Shown in pieces: positions 1 to 11,550 of a stretch of 64,000 nt of DNA. The translations under genes and the position numbers were made by a program. The DNA is from Dichetophora obliterata (lineage: Eukaryota > Arthropoda > Insecta > Diptera > Sciomyzidae): the NCBI GenBank assembly GCA_963920525.1, contig OY986437.1, positions 95,887,175 through 95,951,174 on the forward strand. Reading direction: 5' to 3'. Each line of letters starts with the position of its first letter. Positions within the stretch are counted from its first letter, which is position 1. The notes beneath the pieces are model-generated. The model was not told the origin of the DNA, ran no database searches, and saw only the letters and a list, made by a program, of their open reading frames with translations.

Positions 1-803
1 GATGTAAATTTTTTTAATAATACTCGCGGGTATTAGTTATGAAAACTTGAACTAAAAAGTTTTCATTACAAATTTTGATGTTATGTAAAAAAGAAAATAA
101 TTAGTTTAACCTCCTTGCCTATACTGTAAGAGATGGCATTGCAACATCAATAAATAAATCTAAAAGATAGCAACTCAAAACGAAAAGATGAACTGTGGTC
201 TAGTTTTGTAACTCCTCCAAGTTAAACTTGTAATGTCTTAAAAATGTTATTTTAATGTAATCACTCGTACGTTTGTGCCACTGTGCATCTGACATCTGGC
301 CGCAAGCAACACTCTTTTTGGCTTTCTTGCTGGAATTAAATGTCAAGCGGTCGCGTTATGAAAATTTGAAATTATAAGCAAATTAATTTGGAACTTTAAT
401 TTATGTCATATTGCTTCATATTTAATAAAAACGCCCATTTTGTGGCAACGCCAGTGCAAAAGCATGATAAAAGCTTTCCAGATATAAAGAAAAAAGCATG
501 AATTAAAAAATTTCAACGTATAAATTAATTAAAATGTTTTGAAACAAGTGAACGACACAAAGAGAACGTAGCTACAGCTGTTGCAACAAATCCATTGCAT
601 ATACCAAGCTGTTCGCGGCTACAAGGCATGCGACAACGACAGCACAAGAATAAGCACAAGATTTAATTAATTGCAGTTTGATAAAATAAAAGCTATTGAA
701 AATATTATCAATTTATAAGCAGCTTGAGTTAAATTAAATCTTATAGCCTTTTAAACCGCTTCTAAAAGGGACTTTACACCCTTTCACTCTTTTATCCTTG
801 CAG
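1..803 (+). other. Intron part upstream of the first visible Sema-2a exon
   Basis: AT-rich non-coding DNA ending in a pyrimidine-rich tract and a CAG acceptor at 801-803. The next exon needs one codon base from an exon further left, so this is the tail of an intron and not a 5' flank. I see no mobile element or other gene in it. Confidence 0.8.
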
Positions 804-1160
804 AACCAAACTTTGTGGGCTCCTTTGACATTGGCGAGTACGTTTACTTCTTTTTCCGTGAAACGGCCGTGGAGTACATAAACTGTGGCAAGGCGGTCTA
901 TTCTCGTATAGCACGCGTCTGTAAGAAGGATGTCGGCGGCAAGAATTTATTGGCCCACAACTGGGCTACTTATCTGAAGGCGCGCCTGAACTGCAGCATC
1001 TCTGGAGAGTTTCCATTCTATTTCAATGAAATACAATCGGTTTATCAGCTGCCCATGGATAAGACGCGTTTCTATGCAACATTCACGACCAGCACGAATG
1101 GCTTGATTGGATCCGCTGTTTGCAGTTTTCACATCAATGAAGTGCAGTCGGCATTCAATG
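804..1160 (+). CDS. Sema-2a: Semaphorin-2a, internal exon, sema domain (central part)
   Basis: This exon encodes about 119 residues of the sema beta-propeller of a secreted class-2 semaphorin, an axon-guidance ligand that in flies signals through Plexin B. The frame is open from the acceptor at 801-803 and includes GSFDIGEYVYFFFRE, the cysteine-containing YINCGKAVYSR, RVCKKDVGG and NWATYLKARLNCS, all strongly conserved in insect semaphorins. It starts with two bases of a split codon and ends after one base of a Gly codon, with donor GTATGT at 1161. The next exon, at 15015, begins with the matching two bases (GC), so the join is phase 1. The whole Drosophila protein is a little over 700 residues; this window carries 472 of them, so roughly the first third is off the left edge. 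The assignment rests on residue patterns I recognise, mainly the near-unbroken similarity along all seven exons. Confidence 0.93.
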
Positions 1161-1430
1161 GTATGTCGAATTAATGGATTAAAATTTTAAGGGTGGTGAC
1201 TGTGAAGTATTATTTTAAGAAATCTTTGGTTTTTAGGAATTTATGTTGAAACATTTGGCGAATAAGTTATTTTAGTAATTCGAGTACATTGAAAAATGTG
1301 TGTTACCTGGATAAACATACATCCTTATTACTGAAATGCATAAGGCTTAAGGCATGCCGCTTAAAAATTTAAGGTATTTTTAGTGTTTTTTAAAGGTTAA
1401 AATATCGAACAACGATATTTAAACTTCTAA

Positions 1431-1893
1431 AGGCCCAACCAAAATAGACGAAACGGGATGATAGCATTTTGACGAACGTCTGCACTCGTTACGGATGTTT
1501 ATGGATCTAACCCAAAATAAAACGATTTGCTCAACTCGTCTGAAACAGCTGATCAGTAGGCAATCGAGTATTATTTATTTATTTATATTGTGCATTTTGT
1601 AATTTTTAATAAAGATTTGTGAAAAATGAGTGAAATAATGGCGAAGTTGAAACAAATTGATAAAATATATACTAAATACTAAAATAAAATAAAAACGCAT
1701 TCTGCACAGCTGTTGTTGACGAGTTGCTACGCTAGCAGTGCGGTTCTTACTGAATAATACGTCTTGTCAAACTGTTTCGTTTAGTTTCGTTCAGTTACGT
1801 TTGCTCATTGTGGGTAACAACATTAATATGTATTTAACCGAACACTTACGTTTTTACTCGTTACGGAGCAAAACGTCTATTTTGGTTGGGCCT
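1431..1893. mobile_element. MITE, PIF/Harbinger type, TSD TAA
   Basis: The ends are inverted copies of AGGCCCAACCAAAATAGACG with no mismatch over 20 bp, and they are flanked on both sides by TAA (1428-1430 and 1894-1896). The TIR style (GGCC near the tip) and the 3 bp T/A-rich duplication fit the PIF/Harbinger superfamily. The 463 bp body has no coding capacity. Confidence 0.8.
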
Positions 1894-1990
1894 TAAGGCA
1901 GGAGTGCGCAAAAGGCCGCCCATGTGCAGAGAGCTTTCACACGCATTGGTTGGAATGAAAATAACAAAAATTTTAAGTAGCTATCCAGAC

Positions 1991-2175
1991 CAAGGTTCAT
2001 TTATAAGGTTGTGGCACTTGAGAGAAATGCACTCTTTTTCCCGCCTTTGCTCGAACTGTCACTGTGATTTTCCTTGTTCTAAGCATTAATTTTCTTCATT
2101 TCTTTTAATCCATTCTGACAGTTCGACAGTTCGAGAGCTCGCTCTCAAGTGCCACAACCTTATGAATGAGCCTTG
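1991..2175. mobile_element. Short MITE with exact 8-bp TSD (hAT type)
   Basis: The 185 bp element starts with CAAGGTTCATT and ends with its inverted match. The paired ends include AAGGTTGTGGCACTTGAGAG. The flanks carry the identical 8-mer ATCCAGAC at 1983-1990 and 2176-2183. An 8 bp duplication plus a CA-starting TIR suggests hAT. It is non-coding. Confidence 0.85.
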
Positions 2176-3012
2176 ATCCAGACTTGAAACAGTCAGGTTG
2201 CGGTTGCTCGCTGCTTAATATGTTCTTGTTTTTACGTTAATTATGCACCTAACAAAAAAAGAGATACAAACTGAACACAAAAAGTTGTTAATTCATTCTT
2301 TGATTTTGAGCGAAAAATAAAAGTTGGAAGTGAATTTTTACTGAAAAATTTAATAATAGTTATTTTTTTACTGTTATTTGCTCGAGCATATATTAAAGAA
2401 ATTGACATAAAGCAATCATCATAAATGCAATATTTGAATACATTTTGTTTTCGGCTACAAAAATAAAAGATAAAAAAATTTAGTTTATTCCAACAAACAC
2501 CCTCATTAAGCATAAAACAATGATCACCAAAGAATGTAACCTACCCATTTGAAGTCCAAAAAAGTAATGAATCAAAGATAGTTTTTTGAGTTTAATTTTC
2601 ACCTCATTTAGACAGTACACTCAGAAAAACATATGGAATATCAAGCAACCGCAATCTACTAGCATGAAGTATGGACAGCTACTGAAAGATTGTTGCTTTC
2701 GTTTCGTTGTTGAACTCGTGATTTTCTTCAATTACAAACTTTAAAAGCAAAACCTTTACAATACAAACATAAAAATGTGTATGTATATGTGTGCGCACCC
2801 CTGTTCTAAGGCACAGTATGTATCAAAACTAATCACATAGTCCCGTTAGTTTTGCGCAATAATTGATTTTGCAGCATCAATCACTTGATCAGTTTTGTTA
2901 CAGTCGTTGCATTGGACATTGCTCGTTAAAAAATATTGTGGGATATAGCATAAAAATAAAATTATTCGCTATTAGAAGAAGGTCTTAACTCTAATTAAAA
3001 ACTAAAAAATTA

Positions 3013-4012
3013 TTGATTGTAAAAAAGACTAAAATTATTCGTGATATATTAAATAGAAGCTTATATGAACTTTTAAGGGAAAATGAAATTAAACGTATTG
3101 TGAAAGGAAAACTAAAGGAAGGCCTTTCGATCCGCACCATTGCAACATCCGTTGGTATTTCTTATGGCGCAGTCCAAAAAATATCTAAAAATTGCCAAAT
3201 TTCTGGTCCCAAGAATCGTGGAGGACGGCCAAGAAAACTTAACGACCGCAAAAACACAGTGATTAAGCGCTTGATGGTAACTGGTATAGCAAAATCGGGG
3301 ACTGACATTCAGAAGGAACTCAAAAATATCCATAACAAAGAAGTTTCCCGCATAACCGTAAACCGGCAGCTGAGAAAGAATTGGTTTCAAAGCCCGCCAA
3401 AAAATCAAAAAACCATTGACTTCACATCACCGACACATGCGTCTCAAATTTGCAAATTGGACAAATGAGCCGTGGTCTAAGGATGTTTGGACATATGAGA
3501 GCAAGATCAACATGCACGGTTCGGATGGAATTCGTTATGTGTGGAAAAAGCCATCAAAAACCATAACTGATAGAGATGTTATTCCTACTCTTAAGTTTGG
3601 CGGTGGGAAAATTCTTTTCTGTGGATGCTTTAATATGTCTGGTGTTGGGATGCTAAGCTAAATTAATGGGATTATGAATGCCTAACGTTATATTGACATC
3701 GTAGAATCTAGCTATCGTCCTTCCCTGTCCAAATTCAACCTTAATGCTAGGAATTCTATAATAATGCAGGACAATGACCCTAAGCATAAGGCAAAACAAC
3801 AATGGATTATTTAAAACAAACAAATTAATGTGATGGAGTGGACCCCTCAAAGCCCAGATATCAACCTGATTGAGAATTTGTGGTTTATCCTTAAAAAAAC
3901 GCGTGTACAATTATCCATTACTGTGCAACAATGCGATCTGGTCAAAACTATGCCCCAGAGAATTATAATTATTGCCGTTATAAAAGCAAAGGGCGGCTAC
4001 ACAAAATACTAA
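3013..4012 (+). pseudogene. Tc1-type transposase relic
   Basis: The N-terminal part reads as a helix-turn-helix (LSIRTIATSVGISYGAVQKI) followed by the GRPRKL linker typical of Tc1 transposases. A frameshift around 3415-3430 moves the reading into a second frame holding GSDGIRYVWKKPSK, and further shifts and a stop lead to QDNDPKHKA and WTPQSPDINLIENLW. The family uses a DD34E triad. The second D (QDND) and the E (LIENLW) are present, but the first D appears replaced by Tyr in WTYESKIN, where the family has DESK. With that loss, the frameshifts and an in-frame stop near 3812, this copy cannot make active transposase. Confidence 0.85.
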
Positions 4013-4069
4013 ATATGGAAAAAAGGACTGGAAAAATAACTTGTATCATAACACTGTGCAACACATTTT

Positions 4070-5752
4070 TCTAACGGAAGAGCGGATAACACAGGATGGT
4101 AGTACTAGTGTATAGTAAGAAAACCCTAAAAGGAATTTGCAAAGTAAGCTCGCTTTTAAAAAATATAGGCATTAAAATTTTGCCTCTTGCAGAGTATTTT
4201 TTAAAAATAAGGTACTCATTTAGGCGTATCGAATTACAATTTTTTCGAATTTCACATTCTAAGAGGTCTCAAAAGTTGCATGATGGTCAAGATCTACAAA
4301 AAAAAAAAATAAAGAGAAAAAAAAGGATGTCTTTCTCTTACACAAGGACAAAGTTCTTTTTTGAGAAAAATAGTAAAAAATAACGATCTATAAATGCTTT
4401 CATTTTTGTAAGAAAAATCTTATATCTTAAAGCAACATTAAATACAGACTTTAACTAAGAATATCTCGCCTAACAAAATGCAACTCTCGATTACTACCCT
4501 TATTGTCCTGTGTGAGAGATACTCGAATCTAAAGGTACACTCGAAATAGCACAGAACTTTTGATTGTTATCTGATTGTCTTAAAGTTGGTGTTATTGATT
4601 GAAGTGTTTACGTTTTCTTTAAATTTGGCGAATTCAATATTTGCATATTTTTCGCAAATGCATTATCTTGTTTTCGAGAAATGTATTTTGAATGCAATTT
4701 TATAAGTTTTTCAAGAAAATTAAGATAATGTTATATATTTTTTGGCATCAGAAGTGGTACCGAAGATAATTTTGTGAATTTGGATTCTTAAAATATTTCT
4801 AAACGAAACACTGTCTGAAAGTATTTTTTTAAAACACCAGGTTAAGACCACGATTCTTTTTTGTGTTTCGATTTTTTTAAAAAATTTTTCTGCTTAGCAT
4901 GAAATTTATTATTTCGTCAAAACACCTCACCTCATCATTTGCAAAAATGTTAAACTAAAATTTTGAGTTTCTGAGCCTGCCATTCTATAAGTCTCAATTG
5001 ATTGAACAATTGCTTTTAAGATGTGTTTTAAAAAAAAAAGGAATAACCTTAAAGGAGATATCTGAAGAATTCGAAAAGCGAAAATTATTTTACCACTTCT
5101 GATGCCTGAGATATAAAGCCTTATATTAATTTTTTTCAAATTTTTTCAAAAAGTTGAAAAATTGCGTTCAAGTATGCTTTTCTCAAAAAACAGTAAATGC
5201 ATAGGCAAAAAATGTGTAAATTTTAAATACACCAAATGTAAGGAAAACGTAAACTCTTTAATAAATACCACTAAAATTTACACAATCAGATAACAACCAA
5301 AAGTTCTGTGCTATTTCGAGTGTACCTTAAGATTCGAATATCCTTCACACAGGACACTGTGAGTAAAAATCAAGAGTGGCATCTTGCTTGGCGAGATATT
5401 ATTAAAATCTTTATTTACTTTTGCTTTAAGATATAAAAATCTTACAAAAATCAAAGCATTTATAGATCGTTAATTTTTACTGTTTTTCTCAAAAAACAAC
5501 TTTGGCCTTGCGGGAGAGGGAGACATCCTTTTTTAGGAAACCATCCTGTGGAATTTTGGAGCCCTTTTAGAATGAGAAATTAAAAAAATAATTTTTAATT
5601 CGATACGCCCTTATGAGCACTTCATTTTTAAAAAATACTCTGCAAGAGGCAAACTTTCAATGCCTATATCTTTTAAAAGCGAGCTAACCCTTTTAGGGTT
5701 TTGTTGGTTTAGATCAGTACCATCGATCTGTGTTGGTCGCTTTTTCGTTAGA
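4070..5752. repeat. 1.7 kb foldback element (long imperfect hairpin)
   Basis: The left arm (about 4070-4790) and right arm (about 5040-5752) are reverse complements with moderate divergence. Examples are AACGATCTATAAATGCTTT at 4382 against its complement near 5455-5473, and CACTCGAAATAGCACAGAAC near 4538 against about 5305-5324. The spacer is about 250 bp. It sits inside the Tc1 element, so it is younger than that insertion. There is no coding capacity; the short reading frames here are chance. Confidence 0.8.
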
Positions 5753-7049
5753 TTCCATGACCCTTTAATTTCTTGCTCAACATTTTTGTATCGACGATTC
5801 TTTGTTTAAGTTTTTTAAATTTTTTAGTGTTCAATAGCCTTATAAAATATTTTTGATACAAATAAAAATATAAGTATTCAAACGAAAAGGATATAAAAAC
5901 AATCCTTCTCTTTTTAATGAACTATGTGATCAGTTTTGTTACATACAGTATATTGTAACACTCATTCATCATAAAAAAAAATCTTTTTTTTAATTTAAAA
6001 AATTGTTCATCATGCTCAAAATGGCGCTCAATGAGACCCTCTCAAAGAAAAGGGGCCTGGGCGGTGTTGTAGATTTTGACTCTTATATTTATTTGAAAAA
6101 AAAAAGCCATGAATATTATGAATCACATGAGTGCAGACCAGAAATAGTTTGTTTTTTACCGATTATTAAGTATAAAAATTACGATGTATTCGAAATCAAA
6201 CTTTGATTCTTGCTGTAGCCACTGATTTTGTGAATATCATATTAAAATTTCAGATGATACGGCTCAATAGTTTTTGTTTTTTCTGCAACACCATGCCGAA
6301 AAAGATACTTTTGAGATAAATGAGTATAAAGAGAATTAATGTTTCGATATCGTTGCGTGTTTGGGCTGTTTTGGTCAATATGTTTTTAAGTGATAAAAAC
6401 TAAAAATTTTTTTACATTGTTTGAATTAATGTAGACGAAACACTGTGGCTCGATACCTACTAAAACGGCTGTAGAAGCGGAAATAACGTCAGCATCCTTA
6501 CAAAAATTTAACAGTATGCTCTAGAAAGACTATCAAAATCAAATCAAAATATCAAAAAAAAAAAAAAAGGAAAAAAAAAGATTTCATAAAAATGTTTGAT
6601 CTTAAGTTTCTAAGAAAACCAGAAAGTTTTTACTTTTATCGTAAAGAATGATAATTATATTTCATGAATTCATACAAGACAAGAAATAGAAGTCATACAA
6701 CAAGGCAAAAGTTAATAGCTAGAAATCGTTCTGAGTGGTACGCAGGCGTCCCTTTCCAATGCACTATAAAAAATCGATACATAATAATCAAATTTATTGC
6801 TGTCATATATTTTATAGTAATCTAATGAAAAAATTCACAAAAGCTATCTTTGCAGGATTCTACGCAAGAATGTGGTACGATAATGAACTACCGCGCACAA
6901 TATTTCCTTTTTCGAAATTAACATAATTTTTAGGGAATATAAGTAAAAAATTTACTTATTAAAGTGGTACCACTTCAAAGTGGTTTCAAAGTGGAAGTAA
7001 ACCCTTTTATTCTTGTTGTAGTTTTTGTGTCTTTTTTGAAAATTTTAGT

Positions 7050-7680
7050 TAAGAAATGTTTCAATTGTATATTTCAAAAACAAAATTCTAGCATCAGTCT
7101 TTTCAATTTTTGTAGAAGCGTATGATAATCCATTAAACTTTAGAATCACAGATGTTGACGGTATTTTGAAAACATAACATAATACAAAGAAAGCCCCAGG
7201 ATACGATCGTTTTACTCCAAAAATGATAAAGAATTTTTCAAGCATTGCTATTCACATAATTTCGCACATATTTATTGCTACATTGAGGATTGGATATTTT
7301 CTTGAAAAATTTCACAGATAACCATGATTACCAAACCAGGAAAAGATCCTACCCAAACATTCTCTTACAGACCAATAAGTTTGCTACCTACACTTTCAAA
7401 GCTTTTTGATGAGTTGCTTCTAACTACGTTACCACCACCAAATTGGCTTTCGAAAAAAACCATGGTACATCGGATTACAAACGAAATAATAAAATCCTAC
7501 GGAGGAAAATATATTGTTCTGCGATTTTCTTGAATATAGTCGGGCATTTGATAGGGTCTAACATGAAGGATTGATATAGTATGTATAAAATAAAACTTTT
7601 GTTACTTGGTTACTGCCATAAAATTCTAGAATCATACTTAAATACAGAATCATACAATTCTAGAATCATACTTAAATACG
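7050..7680 (+). pseudogene. Jockey-like non-LTR reverse transcriptase fragment
   Basis: Plus-strand fragments read KKAPGYD..TPKMIKN and then KPGKDPTQT.SYRPISLLPTLSKLF, the classic start of the reverse transcriptase domain in jockey-group non-LTR retrotransposons. Downstream, VHRITNEI and a shifted CHKILESYL continue the same domain. Stops and frameshifts interrupt it. There is no endonuclease, catalytic YADD or 3' tail nearby, so this is an internal scrap. Confidence 0.75.
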
Positions 7681-7689
7681 TTTAGGATA

Positions 7690-8114
7690 AAACAAAAAAC
7701 CAGCCCAAATAAAAAGTGGTTTTTTGGCCAAAAGAGGTACTTTTTCAAAAAAAAAATTCCATCACCCTTAGGGGCACATCGCTAATCCTTTCGTAGAAGG
7801 TACTACAATGAGTCAAGGAATATTTTAGACCGAGTTTATCAAACACTTTTTTCGAACCGGCCTATTGTGCAGTGGCGATGATCAAAATTATGGAATTTTA
7901 GTTCCAATTATTGCAACATCCACCGTATTCACCAGATTGGGCTTACGTCTAACGAAGGGTCATCGTCCGAAATCGTACTTTTGACGGCTTAAAAAAATTT
8001 AGAAAAAACGCTTAAAAAATATACAGAGCTGAAAGAAGACTACGAAAATTGAAAAAAATCTATTCAAAAAGAATTTGTTTCTACTTTTTCTAAGAACTTT
8101 TTGAATAACCCTCG
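7690..8114 (+). mobile_element. Mariner 3' remnant
   Basis: A plus-strand frame near 7895-7940 gives LLQHPPYSPD, the conserved block around the third catalytic Asp of mariner transposases, with damage on both sides. The right border (about 8090-8114, ending GAATAACCCTCG before TA) reads in reverse complement as CGAGGGTTATTCAAAAAGTT, a TIR style known from mariner elements. The left TIR and most of the transposase were not found. Confidence 0.6.
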
Positions 8115-8241
8115 TAAGATGCAGAGAGTACTGCTAATTTTCTATTAAAATTTTTATAGAAAAACTATTTACAAATCAGTCTACATTCTTTAACGCACAC
8201 GAATTTCAATTAAAATCTGTGGCAAAGATTGTTTTCTATCT

Positions 8242-9218
8242 ACACTCTAAAAAGTTTTTGTTGAATTTTACTACAACTCTTGTAGGCAACAGTTTTGCGG
8301 CTGTTTCTGTAATAAATTTACGCACCCTTATTTAATTAAACATATTGTTTACTATTGACTTGTAGTGGAATTCAACAAAACGTGTTTATATTTGAGTTAA
8401 ATATTTAGCAATAATAATGAAAAAATATTGATATTGCAATAAAATTAAACATCAATTGCTATCATTTATGAAGTACCATAACAAAATTACTACTCTCATG
8501 TTAGCAAAATTCACCAACTTGAATTTATTTTAACTCCGATTGATGCAATCAATTAAATTTCTATTGATATTCTTGAAAATGCAACATTCTTAGTTTTGAT
8601 ATTCTTGGTTTAAAACACAATTGAATATATCTTAAAACTTCTCACTCTTGACGGCACCTGTAGAAATAAATTTTACTTATCTTTACTTATTAAATTAGCA
8701 CTATAAACACCAAAATGAGACATAAGCACTTGCATAAAGAAATTCCTCCCGATGAGTATCCGAACAAATGAAACACAGATATTTTTTTATAGATTTTTAT
8801 TTAATTTCTAACATATTTACTGCCCACATTTACCCATTTTGTTGTGTTCTACAACATAATAAAACTTTTACTAAAAATCGAGTTATTACTAAACTTTTTT
8901 CAATTAAAAACTATATAACTCTTACATAATGATCCGTACACGTTGACAAGCAAATTCGACTGAGCATCTGTTGAAAATATTGTACATGTTGAATATTCAA
9001 CATCTGTTTCATTAGTTCAATTTATGTAATAATATAATGTTGCTGTTGATATTGCAACAAAATTCAACATTTATTGCTTAATTTTGCTAAGAATAGCGTT
9101 TAATGGTAAATACTCAAAGATCAATATAAGATTTATAGTAAAATTACACATCAGTTTGAATTTCAACAAAAAATTACTATAATAATTATAGTAAATTTAT
9201 ATTTATTTTTTAGAGTGT
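8242..9218. mobile_element. MITE-like element with ACACTCTAAAAA ends
   Basis: ACACTCTAAAAA at 8242 is mirrored by TTTTTTAGAGTGT at 9206-9218, and sub-terminal matches such as TTTTTGTTGAA continue inward. The body is AT-rich and contains related short stretches (TTGATATTGCAA near 8426 and 9047) but no reading frame. The target duplication is unclear, so the family is not assigned. Confidence 0.6.
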
Positions 9219-10723
9219 AGAGTATCTGGGCAAAAAAAGAGAACCTAAATTTCTAGTCAAAAAATTTTCCACAATTCTAAACTCGCTCATAAGTTATTTT
9301 ATAAAAAGGTAAGATGTCATTTCAAACATTCTTTCAACTTATATTACGTTTTACTTCCAACCAATACAATAAATGAAATGATATACTCGCGAATAAGAAA
9401 ATTTTTTTGTATGGCTTTTTCACCTGGAATGAGCAATAACATTACCACTAGTAAGCTGAAATATCGTATAATAAAAACAAAAGAAGATAAAATTAATTGT
9501 CTTTTTATTTAAGGCCAAAGCCCAACTTAAAAACAGCAACATACAACAGAAAGGCCGAATAACAACAACGATTTTTTTTATTTAATTCCTTTTTTTGAAC
9601 TAACATGCAACTGTCTCATCTGTGGCATTTCAGTTTATGAATGTAGAATAACAAAACCCTTAGCAAAAACTTAACCTGCCTTGACAGTTTCATGACCTAC
9701 TTGGCAAAAACAAAATTGAAAAGATTAATAGTAATACTAAGAATACGCAAAAAAGCTGGGTAGTTTCATGATTGTAATGAGCTAAAATCAATGTTGAATC
9801 AGTATTATAAAGTACAGATATGTATCTTTTTGCATGAGACAACATTTGACAACGTTGTACAAAAACGAATTTAAATGCAATGCCAGTAAAGTGTTTTTCT
9901 GACGCGCATAAGAAGGAATAACAGATAAAAGAACTGCACATTTGTTTACATTCATGTAAGGTGGGCACACACACACATATATAAATACATGCAGAGTATC
10001 TAGACCAAAGCTGAGTTGTGAGAAATTCTATTAGCAAAACCATTTTGATGGATTTTGGATAGACAATAACCACACTTTAAGTGATTTGTCTTGCTGTAGC
10101 AGTTGTTGTTAAGAACTTAAGCTGGATCCAGCTTACTAGGTATGGGTTGAGGTTTTGAGTTAAGGTAATTAACTGTGTCATTGCGCTGAGACACTTGCTT
10201 CATTAAAACTGACTCAATAGCGCAGTATTACGAGTATAGTACAAATTATTTTTGGTCGTTCCGACACCAAACTTCCAAATTGTTTCACAGTCAAATGGGC
10301 ATGTATTTGCTTGATTGCCCGTTTCAACCATAAAGTTTGGTTCAATGCTTAATATTTAGGTTTGTTTAATTTTGGTGGATGCTGTCAGCTCATATTTAAA
10401 CATACTTTATCTTCATTAAGAATTAATTTTCTAGAAGATAAACTTTTTTATGAACTTTTCTCCTATATTGCTTTCTCACACAATCTCTTTTTAATGAAAC
10501 ATATTGATACAGGACTTTGATTTGTTTTTTATCTGAACTTACTTCACCACTAACCAATTAACCTTTTGCAAGAAATAACTGAAATTACTATTAAATTACA
10601 AAAACGTTCAACCGGTGTTTTTAATGAGTATAAGTACATATAACGATGTCCCTTAAAAATTAATTTTCCCAAATACCTCACGAACAAATTTTTTGTTTGT
10701 TACTTTTCACTTAAAAGATTTAA

Positions 10724-10966
10724 AGACATGAGTGTATGAAGGTGATATGTCGCAAAATTCTAATTTCGAGAATATTAAGTTCAAAGTTTCGCATTTGTAC
10801 TGAAGTATATTTTTATTTAAACTTTGTAAAGAAGTTTTTTCTAAAATAGCCACAAACATGGTTGTTTTAAGGCTTAAAATTGTTTGTTTGTACATTACAT
10901 CTTCATCCCTGCATAGAACAGCGAAAATCTTAAAATGCAATATATCACCTTCATCCACTCATGTCT
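10724..10966. mobile_element. Small MITE (243 bp)
   Basis: AGACATGAGTGTATGAAGG at 10724 is mirrored by CCTTCATCCACTCATGTCT at 10948-10966, and the match continues inward for about 30 bp. No convincing target duplication was seen. The minus-strand reading frame across it is a by-product of the inverted repeat. Confidence 0.65.
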
Positions 10967-11550
10967 TCATTTGTGCTTAAAATTTTACACAAATATTTTA
11001 AAATTCAGGTGTGGCGCAAAGATTTGAAAATTGTTAATTTTTTCTAAAAATGTGGCATTGTCGTTAGACACTTTAATGCATGCTTGTAGGTAGTAGATAC
11101 CACATGACAATGGAAAGGTCTCATAAAAATCTTTGAAAATATGAATGGTATCTTTAACTGTTTGCGAGATATTCCCGGTTTAATAATTATTGAAAGATTA
11201 AATGAAGTCAATATCGATTTCTCATTAGTATTTGCGCTGTATTTTCTACAGCAGATAACCGAGTAAAAATAACTTTTAAGGATCCAAAACATTATGAATA
11301 TATGCACATTTAATAAATTACGACGCACAACACGATGCATAACTAAGTTTAATTGCGGGGTCTTTGTACAGGGAATTTTTCAAAGGAAACTATATTGTTA
11401 CAAATTTTTGTCCAAGAAACTGCAAAAAACTAAATCGAAACAATATAAAAAATTAATAGAGTTAAATATTTAAGGTTCAAACAACTTTTTTATTTTTAAA
11501 GATATGTTTATATTTTTGGTGCCATTGAAAAGAAAATTGAATAAATTATG

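Larger units (their letters stand above)
2812..5955 (+). mobile_element. Degraded Tc1-like DNA transposon with nested foldback element
   Basis: The left end (from about 2812) and right end (to about 5955) are imperfect inverted copies sharing CAAAACT-AATCACATAGT-type sequence, about 24 of 28 positions by eye. Between them lies a plus-strand Tc1 transposase relic (3013-4012), followed by an unrelated foldback element (4070-5752) that accounts for the excess length. A second inverted TIR-like block (TGATCAGTTTTGTTACAG) lies at about 2886-2905, just inside the left end. Without the foldback the element would be about 1.4-1.5 kb, normal for the Tc1 family. Confidence 0.75.

Noticed and set aside
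4096..4383. 95-codon ORF inside the foldback arm
   Set aside because: Low-complexity K-rich translation, no counterpart frame in the other arm, so fortuitous.
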